The position numbers and the translations under genes were made by a program. From positions 1 to 6,079 of the forward strand of contig CALGRN010000303.1 of assembly GCA_937880835.1 (NCBI GenBank): a DNA stretch of 6,079 nt, given 5' to 3'. The notes beneath the pieces were generated by a model, which worked only from the letters and a program-made list of their open reading frames with translations, searched no databases and was not told the origin of the DNA. The DNA is from an uncultured Prevotella sp. (lineage in GTDB: Bacteria; Bacteroidota; Bacteroidia; Bacteroidales; Bacteroidaceae). Of the stretch, positions 1-6,078 are shown piece after piece. The stretch's first letter is position 1. Every line of letters begins with the position of its first letter.

Positions 1-1
1 T

Positions 2-343
2 TGCAAGAATGTTTATGTTGTAAGACACTTCTATATGGCAGACCAATCAAATGTTCTGCAATATATGTTTGACTACAATTACAGATATAAAGATATTACA
101 ACAGGCATAAACAACAATACAACAATGTCTAATTTCTATACAGTAGTATCTAACAATGGTGAAAATGTATATATAAAAGGAGGTTTGAACAACTCGGAAG
201 TTAAGGTTTATTCATTGGACGGAACTATCGTAAAGACTGCAAAAACAAATGCAAACGGAGAAGCTGTTCTGAACATAAACAATATGAAGAAAGGCGTTTA
301 TATTATAAATAACTATAACAACACTGTAAAAATTCGTCTATAA
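2..343 (+). CDS. C-terminal end of a secreted protein with a T9SS type A-like sorting domain (5' partial)
   Basis: The reading frame is open to the left edge: 11 codons precede the first ATG at 35 with no stop, so that ATG is most likely internal and the gene starts outside the window. About 113 residues are visible. The last ~70 fit the Bacteroidota type IX secretion C-terminal domain: a short beta-strand (ENVYIKGG), then VKVYSLDGTIVKT, a polar Asn/Gly turn, the NMKKGVYII strand and a basic-hydrophobic end (VKIRL). In that family the domain takes the protein across the outer membrane through the Por/Spr machinery and is usually cleaved, leaving cargo released or anchored to the surface. The segment before it (VYVVRHFYMADQSN...) is the end of a cargo domain I do not recognise. 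The tail is very rich in Asn. A strong terminator follows 52 bp after the stop, so this is the last gene of its transcript. The sorting domain is well supported; the cargo identity is unknown. Confidence 0.8.
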   Translation, partial: CKNVYVVRHFYMADQSNVLQYMFDYNYRYKDITTGINNNTTMSNFYTVVSNNGENVYIKGGLNNSEVKVYSLDGTIVKTAKTNANGEAVLNINNMKKGVYIINNYNNTVKIRL

Positions 344-394
344 AAACAAATAAGACTGATTATAGCACAATATAGTAATTAGATTAAACATTTT

Positions 395-431
395 ACTAAT
401 GCAGTAGCAAAACTACTGCATTAGTTTTTTT
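395..431 (+). terminator. Rho-independent terminator of the T9SS-cargo gene
   Basis: A perfect 13-bp stem (ACTAATGCAGTAG at 395-407 with CTACTGCATTAGT at 413-425) encloses a 5-nt loop (CAAAA). A run of seven T at 425-431 follows at once. It lies 52 bp after the stop codon at 343. On the other strand there is no U-tract, so it should act on plus-strand transcripts only. Confidence 0.93.
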
Positions 432-521
432 ATACAAGTCCAATATCGCTCGTATTTGCTTTTCGTAAAAGATATTCAACGTTATTTTGCCAAACATACG
501 TTTTACTTTATAAATGCCGTT

Positions 522-549
522 TTCGGACAGACAGAGCGTCTGTCCCTAC
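522..549 (-). repeat. REP-like palindrome with GTAG head, left member of an inverted pair
   Basis: Read on the minus strand, this 28-nt element starts with GTAG, continues as an 8-bp perfect stem (GGACAGAC / GTCTGTCC) around a 5-nt loop (GCTCT), and ends with GAA. A GTAG-type tetranucleotide followed by a hairpin is the hallmark of REP elements mobilised by RAYT (TnpREP) transposases; that link is family knowledge. No transposase is visible in this window. It faces the copy at 563-590, from which it differs in the stem end and the loop. Confidence 0.75.
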
Positions 550-562
550 ATATTGGTTGCTC

Positions 563-590
563 GTAGGGACACGTCCTGTGCGTGTCCGAA
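563..590 (+). repeat. REP-like palindrome with GTAG head, right member of an inverted pair
   Basis: This 28-nt element starts with GTAG at 563-566, then a 7-bp perfect stem (GGACACG at 567-573 with CGTGTCC at 581-587) around the loop TCCTGTG, then GAA. It has the same length, head and tail as the inverted element at 522-549, with a 13-nt gap between the two GTAG heads. The pair resembles a bacterial interspersed mosaic element (BIME). The differing stem sequences keep base pairing within each element, which points to selection on or copying of hairpins rather than one long palindrome. Confidence 0.75.
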
Positions 591-693
591 TTTCTTTGCG
601 TGTCTACGATTACTGCAATTAGCGTGCATGATTATTTCTTTCGGACGAACACTGTATGTAATCCGTTGAATGCTCGTTAAAAGGACGTATTTC

Positions 694-775
694 AAAAGTT
701 ATTGTTTTGCCATGTAAAAGATATCCTTTTGCACCCTGAAAGTTATCCTTTTACATCGCAAAAGGATAACTTTCG
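694..775. repeat. Four-unit array A: 16-bp units at an exact 22-bp period
   Basis: Units start at 694, 716, 738 and 760: AAAAGTTATTGTTTTG, AAAAGATATCCTTTTG, GAAAGTTATCCTTTTA and AAAAGGATAACTTTCG. Each has an A-rich left end, a 7-bp core and a T-rich right end, so each is a quasi-palindrome. The 6-bp spacers are CCATGT, CACCCT and CATCGC. The last unit is the reverse complement of the third type; units three and four form a perfect 15-bp inverted repeat (738-752 with 760-774) with a 7-nt loop. The array shares design and unit order with the one at 3960-4064. A degenerate match to the inverted unit (AAAAGGACGTATTTC, 679-693) abuts the first unit but is out of the 22-bp phase. Function unknown; it is not a CRISPR, because the spacers are too short. 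Confidence 0.88.
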
Positions 776-855
776 GATTACAGATGCATTCGTCTTGCCA
801 TTAAGAGACTATGAAACAGGCGTGCAAGAGGTATGCGTTTGGTTTGCAAAACCAC

Positions 856-902
856 AAAAACAGCTCTGAAAAATCGAAACCAATCATTTTTCAGAGCTGT
901 TT
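856..902 (-). terminator. Rho-independent terminator of the minus-strand envelope operon
   Basis: A 17-bp perfect stem (858-874 with 886-902, containing ACAGCTCTGAAAAAT and its complement) encloses an 11-nt loop. On the minus strand the stem runs into five T (complement of the A-run 856-860). It lies 68 bp after the stop codon of the gene that ends at 971. On the plus strand only three T follow, so activity in that direction would be weaker. Confidence 0.9.
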
Positions 903-970
903 CCGTATATTTCAAATTCATAAAAACGCGGATATTTCCGACGTCTTCACGGAATGTACTTTCATTTTAT

Positions 971-2527
971 TCAGAGAACGTAAGCCAGTCCCAGACGTAT
1001 CTCGAACGTATTTGCCCTTACCGTATCGTAACACTTATATCTCGTATTTCTTATGAAATAAGAGCCCGACATCTCTACATTTATATTGTCTTTCAGATGT
1101 ATTCCCAATATCGGATTGATAACCAGAAGCTCCGCATTGCCTTTATCTCCCTGCGCGTTCAGGTATATCGGGTCAGCCGTTTCAAGGTTTCCTCCTCCAT
1201 ATCCTTTCCATGTGAAAATGCGATAGTAGTCGGCTTTTATCACCAGATCTGCCCTTTTGCGAAACTGCATGAACGTTTGCACTTTCACACTGAATCCGCT
1301 TCCCATGTTGTAATCGCGTTCTGCCACGTTGTAATAATCGCTTTTAGTTCCTCCGAGCAATATGGCATCGAGGAAAATCCGCTGTTCGAGGCGTTCAAGA
1401 CTACCTATGTTCAGAAACTTGTATATTATTCCGGGACCGAAAGCGGCAGCTTCCGATATGCGGTACGGCGTTATTCCGCTGCCGTCTTTCACAGGTTTAG
1501 AGTCGTAGTAGTTGAAATGCTGGAACATGCCGAACCTCATTTCCACATCTTTATTCGATAAAATGGGTGCTCCCCACAATCGTCCGAGAAGATGAATGGA
1601 ATTGATCAGAGGCTGGTTTTTGCTCAATCCAAATGTCAGGTTAGCCATGAAATAATCGTAAGGTTTATTCTCTTCATCGTTGAAATGGTCTCCGTATTCC
1701 AGAAACAAATCTATATAAGGATTGTGTTCTCCGCGAAACAGTGCACCTTCATCGGCAAGATAGCGATCTCCTGCCGACATTATCATAGTTACAGGTATGC
1801 GCTCATAGTCGTGATAAAGATAGTTTCTGTCTCTTACTTTCCATGCATCGCCGTTCATGATACGGTTCATCCCGCGCATCGGGCATATGGCAAACGATGC
1901 CAATTCGCGCAGGAAACGTCGTATGCCCCTGCTCTTTTCGTTCAGTATCAGTGCAGATATACGGTTGCTTATCTCACCAATACATACTCCTCCGAAAGTT
2001 GTTGCAAGTAGGTCGTTGATAGCCGGCGGCTCTTTTTCTCCTGCAAATTCCCACATCAAACTGCCTCCGAAAGCATAAGGAAGAGATTCCCAAAAGTTGA
2101 AACCATTATTGCGTGCAGCGTTGAAATAAAGACTTCCGTGATATGGATGTGCAAAAAGATTGGTATTGAATTTGTCGTTATCCCACACAAAACCTTCTGT
2201 TATATTCCTTCCGATCCTTTCGAACGTGGTCTTTGCATATCCCTCTTTAAGCACAAAACGGTCGAAACAATGCACAAACACATTTATTCCCGTCACCTCT
2301 GCCGCTGCCTTCCAAGCATTTCTTTTCTGCCGTTCGGGAGCGTTGAAAGCATATTTCTCGAATGCGCTTAGAACCGTGTCGCTCTCCGTTCTGAAAATTC
2401 CTTTATTATATTCCGACTCGTATATGTATGTCGTATCTGCACTGACTACATCTGCTTCGGCAGCGAAAATGCCGTGAGACGATGATATCAGAAGCATAAG
2501 AAGCAATACGTATGTGTAGTTTTTCAT
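971..2527 (-). CDS. DUF3943-like exported envelope protein
   Basis: A 518-residue protein. Residues 1-23 form a signal peptide (MKNY, then a hydrophobic LLLMLLISSS stretch, cleavage probably after FAA). Residues ~75-190 carry the conserved block I associate with DUF3943 proteins of Bacteroidota: VTGINVFVHCFDRF, AHPYHGSLYFNAARNNGFNFW (about 126-146), GSLMWEFAGE, PPAINDLL and the following GG/GE segment. The rest, to residue 518, is made of alternating polar/hydrophobic beta-strand-like stretches with many Tyr/Phe/Gly, ending FEIRLGLAYVL, as expected for an outer-membrane beta-barrel or a barrel-associated domain. The biochemical role is not known. It starts 21 bp after the stop of the upstream repeat-protein gene, so the two are probably co-transcribed and serve the same envelope process. 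The ATG at 2525-2527 is chosen because it directly precedes the signal peptide. Family assignment is from recalled motifs, not a search. Confidence 0.78.
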   Translation of the reverse strand: MKNYTYVLLLMLLISSSHGIFAAEADVVSADTTYIYESEYNKGIFRTESDTVLSAFEKYAFNAPERQKRNAWKAAAEVTGINVFVHCFDRFVLKEGYAKTTFERIGRNITEGFVWDNDKFNTNLFAHPYHGSLYFNAARNNGFNFWESLPYAFGGSLMWEFAGEKEPPAINDLLATTFGGVCIGEISNRISALILNEKSRGIRRFLRELASFAICPMRGMNRIMNGDAWKVRDRNYLYHDYERIPVTMIMSAGDRYLADEGALFRGEHNPYIDLFLEYGDHFNDEENKPYDYFMANLTFGLSKNQPLINSIHLLGRLWGAPILSNKDVEMRFGMFQHFNYYDSKPVKDGSGITPYRISEAAAFGPGIIYKFLNIGSLERLEQRIFLDAILLGGTKSDYYNVAERDYNMGSGFSVKVQTFMQFRKRADLVIKADYYRIFTWKGYGGGNLETADPIYLNAQGDKGNAELLVINPILGIHLKDNINVEMSGSYFIRNTRYKCYDTVRANTFEIRLGLAYVL

Positions 2528-2548
2528 CTTCTTGGATTTGCTATAAGG

Positions 2549-3673
2549 TTAAAGACTCTTTTTCTTAGTATTCCATTCATATCTTATCGTAAGTCCCGCT
2601 TCTGCCAAAAAACGGTTACGATATTTTTTCCAATGGTTGTAATAGTGGGTATCTCCGTATCCTATCGAGGTAAAAACTCCTAATATCCGGTTTATGCGAA
2701 AATCGGTGTTGAAACGCGCCTGCAATGAAAAAAGACGTTCGGGTTTCTCATTTGAATGTTTTACGAAAGTCTCTATGTGATAATATCCTATATCTCCGCT
2801 TATGCTCCAACGTTGAGAAAGGTCTATGTATTTTCCCAATCTGTAAAACAATGTGCCGGAAAATCTCTCGTCGAAACCCATGTAATACGTTCCCACACCT
2901 ATTATATTATATGTGCTTTTGTTGCGGAAACGCATTCCGATGTTTATCTTGGAACTTGTTCCCGCAAACGACATGAAGTCTATTTTAGTGTCAGGATTGA
3001 TGTTCACAAGTCCTATTTTCGTCGAAACAGTATCACGACTGTAATTCACTATGCCCACTTGTACGCCGCGCGCGTCAGACACACATACATTGATAGCTCC
3101 CAACTGGAAACCGCTAAGCGTATCGGCGAAATTGTAGGTTGACAGCTGCCACCCTCTCATGCGTGCTGCGCTGATGTTGGCGATTGCTGCTATCTGTACA
3201 CCGCCTTTCACTCCCAACGCTATGTTTGTTATGCCGCTCAGCTGCAATCCGCTGAAAGGTTTAAGGCTGATATTGCAAAATCCCCCTATCTGCGCACCGT
3301 TCATGCTGCGCGCCATGTTTGAAACGCCTGCTATCTGCACACCTTTCGACACCCCTCTCACAGTGTTTATGAACCCCGATACCTGCAATCCTGCCATCTT
3401 GTTGTGAGTGTATGCCATCATGCCGCCAACGTTCAGTCCGCATGAATTATCTCTTACAATACTGCCTATGATGCCCGTTTGCAGCCCGTGAAGCGACATC
3501 GTGTTTGTCAGCAAGCCTATATTCATATAGCTTGAAGATACCGAATCGCCTTTCATTGCATTTATTCCAAATGCCGCATTAGGTATTTTTTCTATTCGGT
3601 TCAGTTCTTGTGCGCGTACTGAAACCAATGTTGAAAGTAACAGTAATGGCAAAATTATTTTTCGGTATTCCAT
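2549..3673 (-). CDS. Exported surface-repeat protein with 16-residue G-x-Q repeats (LA_2272-like)
   Basis: A 374-residue protein. Residues 1-22 are a signal peptide (MEYRKI, then LPLLLLSTLVSV, cleavage near VRA-Q). Residues ~63-222 hold about ten to eleven repeats of a G-[LVAWF]-Q-[VIL]-[SAG]-G-x-x-N type motif, with Gly at 63, 79, 95, 111, 126, 142, 158, 174, 188 and 203, so the period is 14-16 residues. Such repeats suggest stacked beta turns, a solenoid or repeated hairpins. Residues ~240-374 are beta-strand-like (NIIGVGTYYMGF, SGTLFYRLG, FTSIGYGDTHYY, AEAGLTIRYEW), like an outer-membrane barrel. The repeats match my memory of the 'LA_2272 family surface repeat' annotation; the function is unknown. 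It is the first gene of a two-gene operon with the DUF3943-like gene and has a clear -7 box upstream. The ATG at 3671-3673 directly precedes the signal peptide. Confidence 0.78.
   Translation of the reverse strand: MEYRKIILPLLLLSTLVSVRAQELNRIEKIPNAAFGINAMKGDSVSSSYMNIGLLTNTMSLHGLQTGIIGSIVRDNSCGLNVGGMMAYTHNKMAGLQVSGFINTVRGVSKGVQIAGVSNMARSMNGAQIGGFCNISLKPFSGLQLSGITNIALGVKGGVQIAAIANISAARMRGWQLSTYNFADTLSGFQLGAINVCVSDARGVQVGIVNYSRDTVSTKIGLVNINPDTKIDFMSFAGTSSKINIGMRFRNKSTYNIIGVGTYYMGFDERFSGTLFYRLGKYIDLSQRWSISGDIGYYHIETFVKHSNEKPERLFSLQARFNTDFRINRILGVFTSIGYGDTHYYNHWKKYRNRFLAEAGLTIRYEWNTKKKSL
3014..3487 (-). repeat. Coding repeats (about 48-bp period) inside the surface-repeat gene
   Basis: This stretch encodes the repeated G-x-Q-hydrophobic-small-G-x-x-N motifs (residues ~63-220). 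The period is 14-16 codons, most often 16. The repeats have diverged at DNA level, so they are an old protein repeat, not a recent tandem duplication. Copy 2 has Asn in place of Gln (GLNVGG), and the last copy is reduced to KIGLVN. Confidence 0.7.
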
Positions 3674-3705
3674 GTCTTTCGGTAATAAGGTTATCGTTTC
3701 GTCTG

Positions 3706-3713
3706 CAAATATA
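3706..3713 (-). promoter_or_regulatory. Bacteroidota-type -7 promoter box of the envelope operon
   Basis: On the minus strand the sequence reads TATATTTG, an exact fit to the Bacteroidota sigma-ABfr -7 consensus TAnnTTTG. It ends 32 bp before the ATG at 3673, which leaves a leader of about 25-30 nt. I see no good -33 TTTG at the usual distance; the region upstream is simply A/T-rich. As is common in this phylum, there is no clear Shine-Dalgarno sequence before the ATG. Confidence 0.65.
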
Positions 3714-3959
3714 ATGTTTTTTATGAAATTAAGACTTTAATTATATCTTGTTTTTATTATATCAACAGAAACAATTATCGTTATGTTGCATATTGACAGA
3801 CTTTTGAACAATACATTATTCCGGCACAAAAAGAATTGTATTTTATATTCCGCCCGTTCGTTGTTTGCATTTTGTAATGACATGTTTTATAACAATGCAG
3901 CAGAAATAATCAACACAAACAAATCATTATTAGTATAAAGCTGAAAATCAAGATGTTGC
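3714..3959. other. AT-rich gene-free stretch upstream of the envelope operon
   Basis: Between the -7 box and array B I see no open frame with protein-like composition, no RNA gene and no strong hairpin. Short A/T tracts dominate. It could carry upstream regulatory sites for the envelope operon, but nothing in it is specific enough to call. Confidence 0.6.
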
Positions 3960-4064
3960 AAACCGCTTTTCAAAAGCTATTGTTTTGCACTGCGAAAGTT
4001 ATCCTTTTGAGTCCTGAAAGTTATCCTTTTGGCATGCAAAACAATAGCTTTTGAAAAGCGGTTT
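3960..4064. repeat. Four-unit array B: 22-bp-period units within a perfect 30-bp inverted repeat
   Basis: Units start at 3972, 3994, 4016 and 4038: AAAAGCTATTGTTTTG, GAAAGTTATCCTTTTG (twice, identical) and AAAACAATAGCTTTTG. Spacers are CACTGC, AGTCCT and GCATGC. The last unit is the inverse of the first, and the match runs outward, so 3960-3989 and 4035-4064 form a perfect 30-bp inverted repeat around a 45-bp centre holding the two direct units. The design matches array A at 694-775: same unit types, same order for the first three, last unit inverted, same 22-bp step. It begins 91 bp downstream of the helicase stop. On the plus strand the right arm ends in five T, giving a terminator-like look, but no plus-strand gene leads into it; on the minus strand the U-run is only three. 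Function unknown. Confidence 0.9.
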
Positions 4065-4155
4065 TTATACTTACTTATACCTATACCGTGAAAAAGACAT
4101 TCTTAAAGGATGAAATCGGGGTTTAAGTTTCCGTTCAGTTATCGGACTGTTTGTT
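4065..4155. other. 3' flank of the helicase gene
   Basis: These 91 bases lie between the helicase stop and array B. I see no independent terminator in them, so array B itself, with its long stem, may mark the 3' end of the helicase transcript. This is inference from position only. Confidence 0.5.
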
Positions 4156-6078
4156 TTATTTCATTGTCGTAAGACAATCCGTCTGCCCTCCTTTTTCTTT
4201 TATAAAATCTATCAACGACTTGAATGTCGGGTTATGACTCAATATTTTCTCGTTGCCCGTTATAATCAGCTGTTTCCGCGAGCGCGTTATTGCCACGTTC
4301 AGTTTTCGGTCTATCGTCCGGTTATCCTCCATGAAACAGTTACTCGTAAGGAAATCGAGTTGATAACGGTTTTGCACTGTGAACGAGTAGATTATAACAT
4401 CGCGCTGCGAACCCTGATAGCGTTCCACCGTGTCTATTGATATGTCGCAGAGCGCGGGAATGCCGAGCTTCTCTATCTCCTTGCGTATCATTGCAATCTG
4501 ATTGCGATAAGGAACTATCACACCAACCGTTTTACGAGCATCGAAAGTATGCCCTGATAAATTGTGGATATTGAGCAACAGTTCTGCCACAATGCGTGCC
4601 TCGTCTGTGTTAACCTTTTCCGACATGCCCTTCTTTCGGCAGAACTGCGACGGAACGAATACCAAACGATGAGCGCATAAGTGTGTCGCGAGTGGCGTAA
4701 GTGCATCAGTAACATCGGGATATATGAATGTTTCGGTCTGGTGAGGGAGTGGGACAGGTTCTATCTTTTCATTTAAATAAAACTGTCGGTTGGCAAATTC
4801 CGCTATATCGGGATGCATCCTTCCCTGTGTGCGAAGAATACCGATGAAATCTTTTCTGCCTGCTTTTTGCTCGATATTGAAAAGACGTTCAAAGAGCGAA
4901 TTGCGACAGTTGTCGAGACAAATATCTTTAAGCAGCTTGCTGTTTACAGCCGAGTCTCGTTCGCTTTGCTGCACAACGGCAGGCAACTGTTTGTAATCTC
5001 CTATGAGAATGAATTTGTCTATACTGTTTTCGGCAGCTGTTATACATCCCGATTTCTCACTGCTTGCGAGCAAACCGACTATGTTAGGCTCTAAAATCTG
5101 ACTTGCTTCGTCCACTATCGCAAGCGTGAAGTGCTTCAAGGCGAATATCTGTCTGCGTGCCGTTATCATCGAAGTAGTGCCTACTATGATTTTTGCAGAC
5201 TCAATCATGTTGCGTATATCGCTGATGTCGGTACAATCTTCGGATGCCCTCTGCATGAGTCTTTCACGGTATTGAGGTGCACAATTATACTCGCCACCTA
5301 TTCTTATATAGTCTAATCCGGCACGCGAAAGCATTTCGCAAATCTCATCCACCGCACGGTTTGTATATGCCATGAGCAGCAACGAGGCGTGTTCGGAAGT
5401 CAATTCTTCCTCTACCATGAACCTGAGAGCCATTGAAGTTTTGCCCGTTCCCGGCGGTCCTACGAGCAGAAAATAGTCTTTTGCCTGTTTCGCATGCAAT
5501 ATAATATCGTCGTAAGCAGCGTTATAGCTTCGCGAAAGTGTTGCCGATACATCCTTTTCGGGTTCACGCTGTCCCAAAAGCAATGCCTTTCGACGTGGTT
5601 GCGACGTGATAAACTCGTATAAAGACGATATTGAAAAGCTGCCTGCCGAACTGTTGCAATGCTCTATTGCAAACAATGTTTGCGCCTGTTTACTGTCCTC
5701 GCAGAGCATTGTCTGCTCTATTATGTCGGGGTTTTGCATTCCGTTGGTAAGATGTACTGCCACCTTTTCCGTCTGTATGTCGGCAATATTGCCCTTGAAG
5801 AGTATTGCGTTGCGCACGTCGGGAGTATTGCCTTCGCGGTATGAATAGAGATATACCGTATCGCCGTTTCTGAAATTAGGAATGAAGTCATCGTTGCTTT
5901 CAGGCACAGAAAGCGTTATCATGTCATATACGTTTTCATACCTGCTGCACTCTATCGACATTATTTTCAATCCTGTGTATATGTTTCCCGAACTTAGTTT
6001 CTCGTCCAAAGGCATGTTCCAAAGGTCTGCTCCGTTGAACGATTTGCCATTGCTTGTTCCCACTTTTGATATTATCTG
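4156..6078 (-). CDS. SF1B DNA2/UPF1-like ATP-dependent helicase (N-terminus outside window)
   Basis: 640 residues are visible. The frame is open to the right edge (five codons beyond the GTG at 6061-6063), so this is the C-terminal part of a longer protein. Counting that GTG as residue 1, residues ~28-110 form a beta-rich barrel-like domain before the motor. Helicase motifs follow in SF1B order: Walker A GPPGTGKT (202-209), Ia AYTNRAVDEI (232-241), GTTSM (295-299), Walker B DEAS (318-321), III GDYKQLPAVV (355-364), IV-like LRTQGRMHP (410-418), V TVERYQGSQRDVII (545-558) and VI LNVAITRSRKQLIITG (588-603). All key ATPase residues are present, so it should be active. The family (COG1112-like) unwinds DNA or RNA 5' to 3'. 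Many bacterial members carry a PD-(D/E)XK nuclease upstream of the barrel, as in Dna2; whether this one does cannot be seen here. It is cytoplasmic and seems unrelated in function to the envelope operon downstream. Confidence 0.93.
   Translation of the reverse strand, partial: QIISKVGTSNGKSFNGADLWNMPLDEKLSSGNIYTGLKIMSIECSRYENVYDMITLSVPESNDDFIPNFRNGDTVYLYSYREGNTPDVRNAILFKGNIADIQTEKVAVHLTNGMQNPDIIEQTMLCEDSKQAQTLFAIEHCNSSAGSFSISSLYEFITSQPRRKALLLGQREPEKDVSATLSRSYNAAYDDIILHAKQAKDYFLLVGPPGTGKTSMALRFMVEEELTSEHASLLLMAYTNRAVDEICEMLSRAGLDYIRIGGEYNCAPQYRERLMQRASEDCTDISDIRNMIESAKIIVGTTSMITARRQIFALKHFTLAIVDEASQILEPNIVGLLASSEKSGCITAAENSIDKFILIGDYKQLPAVVQQSERDSAVNSKLLKDICLDNCRNSLFERLFNIEQKAGRKDFIGILRTQGRMHPDIAEFANRQFYLNEKIEPVPLPHQTETFIYPDVTDALTPLATHLCAHRLVFVPSQFCRKKGMSEKVNTDEARIVAELLLNIHNLSGHTFDARKTVGVIVPYRNQIAMIRKEIEKLGIPALCDISIDTVERYQGSQRDVIIYSFTVQNRYQLDFLTSNCFMEDNRTIDRKLNVAITRSRKQLIITGNEKILSHNPTFKSLIDFIKEKGGQTDCLTTMK

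Larger units (their letters stand above)
432..857. other. Gene-free convergent intergenic region
   Basis: No convincing gene lies here. The region separates a plus-strand gene end from the 3' end of a minus-strand operon, so transcription converges on it. It contains two facing REP-like hairpins (522-590) and a four-unit 22-bp-period array (694-775). The other parts (432-521, 591-693, 776-857) show no tRNA-like fold, no promoter box I would defend and no open frame with protein-like composition. Confidence 0.75.

Noticed and set aside
35..343. ATG at 35 as the true start of a small 102-residue protein
   Set aside because: The frame is open upstream to the window edge with protein-like sequence, there is no signal peptide after this ATG, and T9SS sorting domains occur at the end of long proteins.
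467..490. AAAAGATATT...GTTATTTTGC as a further array unit
   Set aside because: It shares short A/T-rich words with the units but lacks the 16-bp form, and no neighbour sits at 22 bp.
679..693. AAAAGGACGTATTTC as a fifth unit of array A
   Set aside because: It matches the inverted unit at 11 of 15 positions but abuts unit one at a 15-bp step, out of phase; it may be a decayed copy but is not strong enough to count.
694..775. Array A (and B) as a CRISPR array
   Set aside because: Spacers are 6 bp, units are 16 bp with changing cores and inverted copies, and no cas genes are present.
833..1561. 242-codon plus-strand open frame opposite the DUF3943-like gene
   Set aside because: It overlaps the array flank, a terminator and a well-supported gene on the other strand; its composition is what antisense reading of that gene gives, and no domain is recognisable.
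2756..3142. Plus-strand open frames opposite the surface-repeat gene
   Set aside because: They are antisense to a gene with clear signal peptide and repeats and show no protein family features.
3960..4064. Array B as an ordinary intrinsic terminator
   Set aside because: The five-T run is on the plus strand where no gene enters, the loop is 45 nt, and the internal phased units are not explained by a terminator.
4163..4178. Hairpin ATTGTC-GTAA-GACAAT as a helicase terminator
   Set aside because: The stem is only 6 bp, lies within the coding end and has no U-tract on the minus strand.
4156..6063. GTG at 6061-6063 as the helicase start
   Set aside because: The frame continues without a stop to the right edge and no promoter or leader can be seen, so the gene is treated as partial.
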